Shown here in pieces: positions 1-6,438 of a stretch of DNA of 8,168 bases (within the stretch, counting starts at the first letter, position 1; the number at the start of each line of letters is the position of its first letter). Made by a program: the position numbers and the translations under genes. The DNA comes from Clostridiaceae bacterium AM27-36LB (lineage in GTDB: Bacteria > Bacillota > Clostridia > Lachnospirales > Lachnospiraceae): contig QUJQ01000010.1 of assembly GCA_003480725.1 (NCBI GenBank), positions 1-8,168 of the forward strand. The letters are read 5' to 3'. Below the pieces are notes generated by a model. The model ran no database searches. It was not told where the DNA came from and worked only from the letters and a program-made list of their open reading frames with translations.

Positions 1-58
1 GTACGCACGGTGGTGTGAGAGGTCGGCTAATCAACTAATGGTTAGCCTCCTACTCGAT
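1..58 (+). mobile_element. 3' end of a group II intron (end of domain V, complete domain VI)
   Basis: The first 11 bases (GTACGCACGGT) fit the 3' strand of a group II domain V helix, including the two-base CG bulge. Bases 17-55 fold as domain VI: GAG 17-19 pairs with CTC 53-55, AGG 20-22 with CCT 49-51, and GGCTAATCA 25-33 with TGGTTAGCC 39-47 around an ACTAA loop. A52 is left unpaired between the two outer helices, exactly where the lariat branch-point adenosine sits. Introns of this class end in AY about 7-8 nt after that A, which puts the 3' splice junction near 58/59. The intron body and its reverse transcriptase would lie upstream, outside the window. The fold is seen directly; the identity rests on known group II architecture. 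Confidence 0.85.
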
Positions 59-86
59 TGTTTGCCCTATAAGCATATGGTAAAAT
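58..86 (+). promoter_or_regulatory. SigA-type promoter of the zinc-ribbon membrane protein gene
   Basis: TTGTTT (58-63) and TAAAAT (81-86) are separated by exactly 17 bp, and the -10 is preceded by TG at 78-79 (extended -10). Transcription would start near 92-94, leaving a leader of about 30 nt before the start codon at 123. The -35 hexamer touches or includes the last base of the group II intron, so the intron sits at the promoter edge. Confidence 0.6.
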
Positions 87-122
87 ACCCCCATACAAAA
101 GATCAAAGGCGGGAGAAGAAAT

Positions 123-920
123 ATGGCTTTTTCAGAGATTCGGACGCAGAGAAGAATAACAGTCAGGGAGGCATCTGGCGGCGACCTGTTCAAAGGTGCG
201 GTGGCGATTGCGGCGGGGACGACGCTGATTTCTTGTTTGACGCTAGATATTTCCACAGGATTGAAAGGGGCACTTCTGGTGGTAGGATGCTTGTTGTGTC
301 TTTATGGGGCGAAATGGGTCAGAAAATATCTGAAAGATGATAAAACCTACAGGGAGTATGCGCCGGAATGGGATGACAAGCATTTTATTTACGACCGTTT
401 TGCGAAGGGATTGAATGCCTGGTATCGACAGGAGGAACTCCCCGAGGATGCCGACGGAGATATTGCATATTTTTTGAAGCTTCAGAGAGAGCGTCTGCGG
501 AACAAGGGATTGCAGATGGAGAAACGAGTCGTTCCTACCAAAGGAACCGGTTATGGAACTGGAAAAAGATCTCGCAAATCCCTCTGGTATACTACGGATA
601 TGTTTTTTGAGCAGGTGTCTGGAACGCTTGCATTTCACAATGCAAATGAGACGGTTTTCGAGCAGCAATCGGAGATGACTATGTATGAAATCGTGGCGCA
701 CACACCGGATACGACGAGAGGAGATCAGATTCGAGTGACCTGTCCCCAATGTGGTGCGGTAAATGCGGCGCTGAAGCTGGAGGAGGGCTGTCCTTATTGC
801 GGCACCAGATTTCGGATCAGGGATCTGTTCCCACGAGTTGTGAATTTCTTCTTAAGTCAGTTTACAAGGAACTACACGCAGACCACGAAACGGGGGCTGC
901 TGACAACAAATAAAGGCTGA
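123..920 (+). CDS. two-TM zinc-ribbon protein, C-terminus possibly replaced
   Basis: This is a 265-aa protein that I cannot assign to a named family with certainty. The ATG at 123 follows GGGAG (111-115) with a 7-nt spacer. Two hydrophobic segments, about residues 23-41 and 46-64, look like a transmembrane hairpin. They are followed by a long charged region (about 65-200) and a zinc ribbon with C207-x2-C210 and C223-x2-C226. In layout it resembles Firmicutes membrane proteins with a cytoplasmic Tim44-like or uncharacterised domain and a zinc ribbon, where the ribbon is often followed by more sequence. Here only about 39 residues follow it, and the last 20 or so (from about S245) are polar and unlike the rest, so the natural C-terminus may have been cut by element insertion near base 855. 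The stop codon lies inside the terminator stem. Function is unknown; no enzyme motif is visible. Confidence 0.7.
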   Translation: MAFSEIRTQRRITVREASGGDLFKGAVAIAAGTTLISCLTLDISTGLKGALLVVGCLLCLYGAKWVRKYLKDDKTYREYAPEWDDKHFIYDRFAKGLNAWYRQEELPEDADGDIAYFLKLQRERLRNKGLQMEKRVVPTKGTGYGTGKRSRKSLWYTTDMFFEQVSGTLAFHNANETVFEQQSEMTMYEIVAHTPDTTRGDQIRVTCPQCGAVNAALKLEEGCPYCGTRFRIRDLFPRVVNFFLSQFTRNYTQTTKRGLLTTNKG

Positions 921-967
921 ATATCAAGCACCGGGGAAGTGCGAGATATTCAGCCTGTTTTGTTGTC
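902..967 (+). terminator. long hairpin terminator, probably bidirectional
   Basis: A perfect 12-bp stem pairs AGGCTGAATATC (914-925) with GATATTCAGCCT (945-956). An inner GCAC/GTGC helix (928-931/939-942) lies within it. Outside the stem, GACAACAAA (902-910) is matched by TTTGTTGTC (959-967), giving a T-rich tail on the plus strand (TGTTTTGTTGT) and another on the minus strand (TTTATTTGTTG). The left arm overlaps the stop codon of the upstream gene. Transcription could therefore be stopped in both directions, isolating the host gene from the element. Confidence 0.8.
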
Positions 968-975
968 TGGGGTTT

Positions 976-996
976 CCAAAGGGGCTTACCCCTTGG
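976..996. repeat. inverted repeat next to oriT
   Basis: CCAAAGGGG (976-984) and CCCCTTGG (989-996) form an imperfect hairpin with one extra A, immediately 5' of the oriT core. MobV-type origins such as that of pMV158 carry several inverted repeats around nic; this may be an accessory one. The role is inferred from position only. Confidence 0.5.
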
Positions 997-1033
997 CACA
1001 CGACTTTGCTTGCAAAGTGTAGTGTGTTATACG
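997..1033 (+). other. oriT: MobV-type origin of transfer (oriT), nic predicted at 1026/1027
   Basis: The segment reads CACAC (997-1001), G, then ACTTTGC (1003-1009), TT, GCAAAGT (1012-1018), then GTA and GTGTG (1022-1026), followed by TTATAC (1027-1032). It has the same architecture as the pMV158 oriT recognised by MobM: a perfect short inverted repeat, outer CACAC/GTGTG arms, and the nick sequence TAGTGTG/TTATAC on the strand that encodes the relaxase. The window encodes a MobV relaxase on the same strand at 5427-6368, its likely partner. Unlike pMV158, where oriT sits just upstream of mob, here about 4.4 kb separate them. The match to the pMV158 nick region is from memory of that well-studied site. 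Confidence 0.85.
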
Positions 1034-1200
1034 CTCTGTCGGCGTTGCCGTAAAAATGCCGTTGCCGCCGGGGAGGGCAAGGGCATTTGAAACGGCAGGA
1101 AAACAGGGCTGTGATTGCGTGGCGTGGAGCCGCAAGCGCAGGACTGGTTTCATCAGCAGACAGGGCGTATATGAAAGCCCCGTCCCTCGTCCTACGCCGG

Positions 1201-1223
1201 ACTTCGGGACAAAATGTCCCGAA
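1201..1223. repeat. palindromic repeat, copy 1 of 2
   Basis: Arms TTCGGGACA (1203-1211) and TGTCCCGAA (1215-1223) surround an AAA spacer. The same 23 bases starting with AC recur at 4204-4226, in the same orientation, on the other side of the minus-strand operon. No T-run follows, so it is not a simple terminator. Possible roles are a protein-binding site, an oriT- or replication-associated hairpin, or a short interspersed palindrome. Confidence 0.85.
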
Positions 1224-1277
1224 CTTGTGGACACACTCACGAAAAAGCAGACAGATTTTTCTCTCAAAATTGAAATG

Positions 1278-1307
1278 GGCGGGAAGCCATTTTAGGGCTT
1301 TCCCGCC
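1278..1307 (+). repeat. GC-rich hairpin, weak terminator candidate
   Basis: GGCGGGAAGCC (1278-1288) can pair with GGCTTTCCCGCC (1296-1307), with one bulged T, around a short loop. The following sequence (TTGATTACCCTTT) has only scattered Ts, so termination on the plus strand would be weak. No plus-strand gene ends here, which leaves its role open. Confidence 0.5.
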
Positions 1308-1339
1308 TTGATTACCCTTTAGCAAAGACGGGCGGGGCT

Positions 1340-1385
1340 GTCAACGGCGGTGCATTTATATGCACCGTTCATCTTGACCGTTGAC
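1340..1385. repeat. nested inverted repeat in non-coding DNA
   Basis: Outer arms GTCAACGG (1340-1347) and CCGTTGAC (1378-1385) are perfect complements. Inside them CGGTGCA (1348-1354) pairs with TGCACCG (1361-1367) around TTTATA. The two perfect nested arms make a long cruciform or RNA hairpin. It lies just beyond the 3' end of the minus-strand operon but has no T-run on that strand, so it is not an obvious terminator. It could be a replication or transfer structure, or a protein-binding site. Confidence 0.65.
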
Positions 1386-1416
1386 TGGCTCGGCTGGCTT
1401 TGCTATCTCCCCGATG

Positions 1417-2232
1417 TTATGTATATTCTATTTTGTACTTCTCAACTAAGCTATTGTAATCCTCTAAATACTTTTTTAATTTATCATCATCTTTTCCCTT
1501 TATTAGTTTTCGTTTCCCTTTGCAGAGAAGATAATAGGTCGTTTTTTCCCCGCTTTCAATAATGCTACACTCCTTGTAAGGTTTCGTTATTTCTCCTGTT
1601 AAATCTGGAATGTTAGCAACCAGTCGAGCCAGTTCATCTATCGTAAAATGCCTAATAAACATATCTAATTTTTTAATACGACTATCCGCTAAACACAGAT
1701 AATCATTATCCAAAATTTTTGCTCCCCACCATCCAAAGTGTGTAATTTGACTATGAATTAAAGGCTTTAGGCTCTCTATTTCCATTTTGGGCCAGACACG
1801 ATTTCCTATGGAAAAATAATTCAAATATGGTGCGGTAGCAACTTTTACAACCGAATGTAATTTGGAAAAATCATAAATGGACAAGCCACTTAACTTCTCA
1901 TTACGCTCCATATTCCACAAATCCGTAGCTTTTTGATTAAAGAAAAAATGAATGAATTTTACATTTGTTAAATCCTCTAATGGTGACAAGTCGCTGACTG
2001 ATTTATTTTTCCAAAAGGAAATAGCTTCAAACTGACTACCATAATGTTTGATTAAATATTCAAAACATTCCTGATTTAGTCCCGATATAATCAACGATTT
2101 TGCTGTTGGATATTCCTCTAAACAATCTATGTCCTCTTTCTCCGTTTTCCCGCCTCCAACATCTCTTTGCACGATTGAAACATCAAACAAAGATACATCT
2201 GATGTTTCAAAATTAGATAGATTTATTTTCAT
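1417..2232 (-). CDS. leucine-rich-repeat-like protein of unknown function
   Basis: This is a 271-aa soluble protein with no signal peptide or membrane segment. The ATG at 2232 is preferred: AGAGG lies about 10 nt upstream. A TTG at 2238 is closer to the same ribosome binding site and would add two residues. Residues about 43-210 carry irregular leucine/isoleucine-rich units of the LRR type (for example S80-DLSPLEDLTNVKFI and the stretches at 113-125 and 134-142), rich in aromatic residues. The C-terminal 45 residues are lysine-rich and probably helical. It is the third gene of the minus-strand operon, 40 bp after the XRE gene, and more AT-rich than the neighbouring backbone, a sign of separate origin. 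LRR-like proteins of this size are often hypothetical and sometimes found in immunity-type loci; that role here is inference. Confidence 0.75.
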   Translation of the reverse strand: MKINLSNFETSDVSLFDVSIVQRDVGGGKTEKEDIDCLEEYPTAKSLIISGLNQECFEYLIKHYGSQFEAISFWKNKSVSDLSPLEDLTNVKFIHFFFNQKATDLWNMERNEKLSGLSIYDFSKLHSVVKVATAPYLNYFSIGNRVWPKMEIESLKPLIHSQITHFGWWGAKILDNDYLCLADSRIKKLDMFIRHFTIDELARLVANIPDLTGEITKPYKECSIIESGEKTTYYLLCKGKRKLIKGKDDDKLKKYLEDYNSLVEKYKIEYT

Positions 2233-2272
2233 AGACAAAATTCCTCTCAGTTCATTCCAATTTATCGCTCTC

Positions 2273-3073
2273 TTATTTCCTCCCCCTCTGTGGGTTTGGA
2301 TTTTTCAGCAAGTCCGACTTCTGTGCAATCTTCTTCAGCCACTTCTTTTCTTCTTCGGACAGCTTCTTCAAATTCAATTTGAGCCGCTTGCAGATGAACG
2401 CCAAAGCTGCTTGTTCAGGGTCGCTGTCTGGATTAGCGGCTTCGTCAACGGTCTGCAAGAAATCTTCCAGCTGGTTGTCCTCCGGGACGCTGAAAAAATC
2501 GTCCTTATGCACTTCTCGCAGGTCAAGAGCTATCTTGTTTATGTCCTGCTGTATCACATAGCGGCAAAAGCTGTCATCATCAATATGGGCGGCGATAAGC
2601 TGTCTTAACTGCGGGTCGGACAAGCCGGGATTGTGCTGCTTCATAATCGTTGCACTCACAGCGTCCACTATGGCATTTGCACTCTGCACCTGTTTGCCAC
2701 CAATACCGTTCACATAGATTTCAAGGTCAGCCATGAGCTGGGGGAAATCCGGGTGTGTCGCCAACTCACACAAGAGAGAATTATCCACCAGCCCACTTTT
2801 CAATAGTTCAATCATATCATCACTCAAACGCAGGTCTGCAAGATCGGCGTTTGGGTGATTTCTTGTTTGGGACAGCCCCAGCAGATAATCGGCGGTCACG
2901 CCGTAAAACTTCGCCAGCTTGATAATGGCATAGTGGCTGATGTCCTTGAAGTCCTTTGCTTCATAGCTGCCCAGTGCAGACTTGGAGAGATTTACCTGTT
3001 CTTCAAGCTGTTCCAGCGTCAGCCCACGCTCCACACGCAGGTCTTTCAATCGTTCTTGTATGGATAGTTCCAT
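2273..3073 (-). CDS. XRE-family HTH transcriptional regulator
   Basis: This is a 266-aa protein with an N-terminal Cro/C1-type helix-turn-helix (about residues 6-66). The HTH core LTLEQLEEQVNLSKSALGSY is at 18-37 and is followed by the typical IIKLAKFYGVTADYLLGLS segment. The remaining 195 residues are acidic, mostly helical, and match no domain I can name; they end in a lysine-rich tail. The ATG at 3073 has a strong AAGGAGGG site 5 nt upstream. It lies 41 bp after the cbrC-like gene and 40 bp before the LRR-like gene, so all three are probably co-transcribed. As the only DNA-binding protein in the operon it may autoregulate the promoter near 4019-4047. Such long XRE proteins are common accessory genes on Clostridia mobile elements. 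Confidence 0.85.
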   Translation of the reverse strand: MELSIQERLKDLRVERGLTLEQLEEQVNLSKSALGSYEAKDFKDISHYAIIKLAKFYGVTADYLLGLSQTRNHPNADLADLRLSDDMIELLKSGLVDNSLLCELATHPDFPQLMADLEIYVNGIGGKQVQSANAIVDAVSATIMKQHNPGLSDPQLRQLIAAHIDDDSFCRYVIQQDINKIALDLREVHKDDFFSVPEDNQLEDFLQTVDEAANPDSDPEQAALAFICKRLKLNLKKLSEEEKKWLKKIAQKSDLLKNPNPQRGRK

Positions 3074-3114
3074 GCTCTCCCTCCTTGTCTGCTCAATAAT
3101 TTGGGTATTGCCCC

Positions 3115-3999
<885 letters not shown>

Positions 4000-4018
4000 T
4001 TATCGCTCTACTATCTTT

Positions 4019-4047
4019 ATTTTACCACAATTCCGAGAGCGTGGAAA
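4019..4047 (-). promoter_or_regulatory. promoter of the cbrC-like/XRE/LRR operon
   Basis: On the minus strand TTTCCA (4047-4042) and TAAAAT (4024-4019) are spaced by 17 bp, and TGG precedes the -10 (extended -10). Transcription would begin near 4012, giving a leader of about 34 nt before the start codon at 3978. The -10 region (TGGTAAAAT) is identical to that of the promoter at 78-86. Regulation by the XRE protein is plausible, but no clear operator repeat was found. Confidence 0.6.
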
Positions 4048-4322
4048 TAGAGAGTTTTCCGGGCTAATTTCCGACCTTATGGACATACGGCACAGGCGGT
4101 CAAAAAAGTATACACTTGAGGTAGTTCATCGATGAGCTGCACCTTGAAAACAGAATGACCGTCCGAAAGGGATACCCCGGCAGGGGAAGCACCGCAACGA
4201 GCCACTTCGGGACAAAATGTCCCGAAGTCCGGGGAGCGTGCCAACGCCGGAACACGCCGCAGGAATGGGGCAGGAAGCCTTTTCGGGGAGAACGGCAACG
4301 GAAAGCAAAATGGAGGGAACAC
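4048..4322 (+). other. intergenic region upstream of the Cys-rich VLP gene
   Basis: This region returns from AT-rich cargo to GC-rich backbone and holds the second palindrome copy. A minimal ORF, ATG at 4132 to TGA at 4158 (MSCTLKTE), could be a leader peptide; its TGCACCTTGAAAA core resembles TGCACTTTGAAAA at 6409-6421. A longer open frame starting at 4155 reads through the palindrome into the VLP gene, but has no ribosome binding site and is rejected as the true start. No clear promoter was identified. Confidence 0.4.
4204..4228. repeat. palindromic repeat, copy 2 of 2
   Basis: Perfect 11-bp arms ACTTCGGGACA (4204-4214) and TGTCCCGAAGT (4218-4228) surround AAA. The first 23 bases are identical to 1201-1223. 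This copy lies about 95 bp upstream of the Cys-rich VLP start codon; the other lies about 170 bp downstream of oriT. The pair therefore brackets the 3-kb cargo segment. Confidence 0.85.
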
Positions 4323-4736
4323 ATGAGAGAGAACCCATATAAACGACTGCCGCCCATAGAGCGCAGGCAGGACGGTTCCCTTTACCGCATGACACCGGCA
4401 CAGAGGAAACAGGCAAACGCCCTGATCCGCCGGGAGTGCTGCTGTTATGAGGACGGGAACTGTATGCTCCTTGACGATGGGGACATTCACACCTGCCCCC
4501 AGACCATTTCTTTCTCGGTCTGTTGTAAGTGGTTCCGCTGGTCGGTCTTGCCGCAAATCGGGACGCTGGAAGCGGAGATTTTCCGGGATAAGGAGCTAAA
4601 ACGCTGTGCGGTCTGCGGCAGAGTGTTCGTCCCAAAGTCAAACCGGGCGAAATACTGCCCCGACTGTGCCGCCAGAGTTCACAGGCGGCAGAAAACAGAA
4701 AGTGAACGGAAAAGGAGGTCTTGTGTGGACAGTTAG
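4323..4736 (+). CDS. cysteine-rich VLP domain protein
   Basis: This is a 137-aa protein of the Cys_rich_VLP family (PF14194), a small putative zinc-binding protein repeatedly found on Clostridia integrative and mobilizable elements. Its biochemical role is unknown. Visible landmarks are the MTPAQRK motif at 23-29, the C39-C40-C41...C47 cluster, C58, C67/C68, the WxxVLP motif (73-77) that names the family, and a C-terminal zinc ribbon with C95-x2-C98 and C112-x2-C115 followed by a basic tail. The start at 4323 is chosen because GGAGG (4312-4316) sits 6 nt upstream; an in-frame extension to 4155 lacks a site and would translate the palindrome. It opens the plus-strand mobilization gene cluster, about 110 bp before the rep-like gene. 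The zinc ribbon and basic tail suggest nucleic-acid binding (inference). Confidence 0.88.
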   Translation: MRENPYKRLPPIERRQDGSLYRMTPAQRKQANALIRRECCCYEDGNCMLLDDGDIHTCPQTISFSVCCKWFRWSVLPQIGTLEAEIFRDKELKRCAVCGRVFVPKSNRAKYCPDCAARVHRRQKTESERKRRSCVDS

Positions 4737-4781
4737 GGGCTGAAAAGTCCTCGATTTACAAGGCTTTGCAAGCACAGAACA

Positions 4782-4812
4782 GGGGCAGGCAATAGAAACT
4801 ACCGTCTGCCCC
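4782..4812. repeat. inverted repeat upstream of the rep-like gene
   Basis: GGGGCAG (4782-4788) and CTGCCCC (4806-4812) form a 7-bp hairpin, 8 bp if the flanking G:T is counted, with a 17-nt loop. It lies in the 111-bp gap between the Cys-rich VLP and RepA_N genes. It is not followed by Ts. It could be a binding site or a translational control element for the rep-like gene. Confidence 0.45.
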
Positions 4813-4847
4813 AGAAAACGGGCTTCTAACCGTCCACAAAACACGAT

Positions 4848-5243
4848 ATGACAAACACCATTTATATCCATCAGCCGGAAAAGGCGGTCAGCTTTACCCG
4901 GCTTCCGAATTTCCTTTTTGAAGCCCCCACATTCACACCCCTGTCCAACGAAGCAAAGGTACTGTATGCCTTTATCCTGCGCCGGACAGACCTATCCCGA
5001 AAAAACGGCTGGGCAGATGAATATGGGCGGATTTACCTCTACTATCCCGTCAACGAGGTAGTGGAGCTGCTCCACTGCGGGCGGCAGAAAGCCGTCAATA
5101 CCCTACGGGAATTGCAGTATGCGGGGCTGGTGGAGATCCAGAAGCAGGGCTGTGGAAAACCCAACCGCATCTACCCAAAATCCTTTGAAGCGGTTCCAAA
5201 CACCGACTTCAAGAAGTCCGGTTATGGAACGCGGTCGGACTGA
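4848..5243 (+). CDS. RepA_N-type replication initiator, N-terminal domain only
   Basis: This is a 131-aa protein whose residues about 10-112 match the RepA_N initiator domain (PF06970), with AVSFTRLPNFLFEAPTFTPLS at 13-33, KVLYAFILRR at 37-46, a glycine/tyrosine-rich DEYGRIYLYYPV at 57-68, and a winged-helix core GRQKAVNTLRELQYAGLVEI at 78-97. RepA_N proteins initiate plasmid replication; on integrative elements they may support replication after excision. Full-length members are usually much longer. Here a TGA at 5241 ends the frame directly after GTRSD, and the frame continues open behind it for about 20 codons to TAG, with family-like residues. This suggests C-terminal loss. No Shine-Dalgarno sequence precedes the ATG, unlike the neighbours. 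It may be a shortened functional form or a decaying gene. Confidence 0.75.
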   Translation: MTNTIYIHQPEKAVSFTRLPNFLFEAPTFTPLSNEAKVLYAFILRRTDLSRKNGWADEYGRIYLYYPVNEVVELLHCGRQKAVNTLRELQYAGLVEIQKQGCGKPNRIYPKSFEAVPNTDFKKSGYGTRSD

Positions 5244-5341
5244 AAACCGCACTCCACAAGTACGATAATCAATCCTCTTGAAGTACGAAAACCGGACGGT
5301 ATATAGAAATACAGAGCTAAAAATATTGATTTATATTCTAT

Positions 5342-5413
5342 CCATTCCCTTCCTATCCGAGATATTTTCTGTGGGATTTTCCTGTGGAAAAGTCCCGGAA
5401 AGGAACGGAATGG
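5342..5413 (+). repeat. long imperfect inverted repeat in the mob leader
   Basis: Outer arms CCATTCCCTTCC (5342-5353) and GGAACGGAATGG (5402-5413) pair with one mismatch. Within them GGGATTTTCC (5373-5382) pairs with GGAAAAGTCCC (5386-5396) with one bulge. The structure ends 2 nt before the AAAGGAG ribosome binding site of the relaxase gene (5416-5422). It could control relaxase translation or transcription, or act as a single-strand structure in rolling-circle-type transfer. Confidence 0.55.
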
Positions 5414-5426
5414 GGAAAGGAGTTTC

Positions 5427-6368
5427 ATGGCACAACACGCAATTTTGCGATTTGAAAAGCACAAGGGCAATCCGGCAAGACCGCTGGAAGCCCATCACGA
5501 ACGGCAAAAGGAACAGTACGCCAGCAATCCCGACATTGACACCAGCCGGAGCAAGTACAACTTCCATATCGTCAAGCCGGAGGGACGGTATTACCACTTC
5601 ATTCAAAGCCGCATTGAACAGGCAGGCTGCCGGACACGCAGGGACAGCACCCGGTTTGTGGATACGCTGATAACCGCCAGCCCGGAGTTTTTCAAGAAGA
5701 AGTCCCCAAAGGAGATACAGGCGTTTTTCCAGAGGGCGGCGGAGTTTCTAATCGGGCGGGTAGGGAAAGAAAATATCGTGTCGGCGGTGGTACACATGGA
5801 CGAGAAAACGCCCCACCTGCATTTGGTCTTTGTCCCGCTGACAGAGGACAACCGCCTGTGTGCAAAGGAGATTATCGGGAACAGAGCCAGCCTCACAAAA
5901 TGGCAGGACGATTTTCACGCTTATATGGTGGAGAAATATCCCGACTTGGAGCGTGGGGAAAGTGCCAGCAAGACAGGCAGGAAGCATATCCCCACCCGTC
6001 TGTTCAAGCAGGCGGTCAATCTCTCCAAACAGGCAAGAGCCATTGAAGCTACGCTGGACGGTATTACCCCATTCAATGCCGGAAAGAAGAAAGAGGAAGC
6101 CCTCTCCCTGCTGAAAAAGTGGTTTCCGCAGATGGAGAACTTCTCCGGGCAGCTCAAAAAATACAAGGTCACGATAAACGACCTTTTAGCAGAAAATGAA
6201 CAGTTGGAAGCCAGAGCCAAAGCCAGCGAAAAAGGCAAGATGAAAGATACGATGGAACGGGCAAAGCTGAAAAGCGAGCTGCACGACATTCAGCAGCTGG
6301 TAGACCGCATCCCACCGGAGGTGCTGGCAGAACTGAAACGCCAACAGCGGCACACAAGGGAACGGTGA
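5427..6368 (+). CDS. mobV: MobV-family relaxase (Mob_Pre)
   Basis: This is a 313-aa relaxase of the MobV/Mob_Pre family (PF01076), which nicks one strand at oriT and pilots it into a recipient through a helper conjugation channel. Motif I is H23-H-E-R26 followed by YASNPDID (31-38) and SRSKYN; H23 aligns with the nucleophilic His22 of pMV158 MobM. The metal-binding motif III is H123-M-D-E-K-T-P-H130-L-H132, matching the family HxDExxPHxH. Residues about 240-313 are a charged coiled coil. At 313 aa it is shorter than many MobV proteins (400-500 aa) but has the whole catalytic domain. ATG at 5427 follows AAAGGAG at 4-nt spacing. Its expected target is the oriT at 997-1033 on the same strand. 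No coupling protein or secretion genes are present, so the element is mobilizable rather than self-transmissible. Confidence 0.93.
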   Translation: MAQHAILRFEKHKGNPARPLEAHHERQKEQYASNPDIDTSRSKYNFHIVKPEGRYYHFIQSRIEQAGCRTRRDSTRFVDTLITASPEFFKKKSPKEIQAFFQRAAEFLIGRVGKENIVSAVVHMDEKTPHLHLVFVPLTEDNRLCAKEIIGNRASLTKWQDDFHAYMVEKYPDLERGESASKTGRKHIPTRLFKQAVNLSKQARAIEATLDGITPFNAGKKKEEALSLLKKWFPQMENFSGQLKKYKVTINDLLAENEQLEARAKASEKGKMKDTMERAKLKSELHDIQQLVDRIPPEVLAELKRQQRHTRER

Positions 6369-6371
6369 TTG

Positions 6372-6425
6372 ATGACAGAAAACATTTCACGCCGCAGCAT
6401 GGCGGCACTGCACTTTGAAAATTAA
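6372..6425 (+). CDS. possible 17-aa leader peptide
   Basis: An ATG 3 nt after the relaxase stop opens a 17-codon frame (MTENISRRSMAALHFEN) that ends 4 nt before the GGAGG site of the next gene. It has no clear Shine-Dalgarno sequence of its own and would depend on translational coupling to the relaxase. Its last codons lie in the TGCACTTTGAAAA motif also seen at 4138-4150. It could tie translation of the downstream 63-aa protein to the relaxase, or be chance. Confidence 0.3.
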   Translation: MTENISRRSMAALHFEN

Positions 6426-6438
6426 ATACGGAGGTACT

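Larger units (their letters stand above)
1034..1416. other. gene-free backbone DNA between oriT and the cargo operon
   Basis: No convincing gene lies here. Open frames on both strands lack plausible ribosome binding sites and have arginine/proline-rich low-quality translations. The stretch is GC-rich up to about 1400 and holds a direct repeat of CGTTGCCG (1043-1050 and 1060-1067), the palindrome at 1203-1223, a hairpin at 1278-1307 and a nested inverted repeat at 1340-1385, listed separately. It probably belongs to the mobilization region. The switch to AT-rich DNA near 1410 may mark the cargo boundary. Confidence 0.6.

Noticed and set aside
38..340. Plus-strand 100-codon open frame starting in the intron end
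   Set aside because: It begins inside domain VI, has no ribosome binding site and overlaps the better supported gene at 123 in another frame.
1201..1223. Palindrome as a Rho-independent terminator
   Set aside because: Neither strand has a T-run after the arms, and neither copy lies at the end of a gene.
1056..1295. Plus-strand 79-codon open frame after oriT
   Set aside because: No ribosome binding site; the translation is Arg/Pro-rich and part of it is simply the palindrome read as codons. Overlapping frames on both strands have the same low quality.
924..1325. Minus-strand 133-codon open frame over oriT
   Set aside because: It overlaps the terminator, oriT and several hairpins and has no recognisable domain; GC-rich non-coding DNA often gives such frames.
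4155..4322. N-terminal extension of the Cys-rich VLP protein
   Set aside because: It has no Shine-Dalgarno sequence, runs through the palindrome and matches no part of the family, while 4323 has GGAGG at ideal spacing.
5278..5670. Plus-strand 130-codon open frame between the rep-like and mob genes
   Set aside because: It overlaps the start of mobV in another frame and has no ribosome binding site. Its first residues resemble decayed rep tail sequence, not a separate gene.
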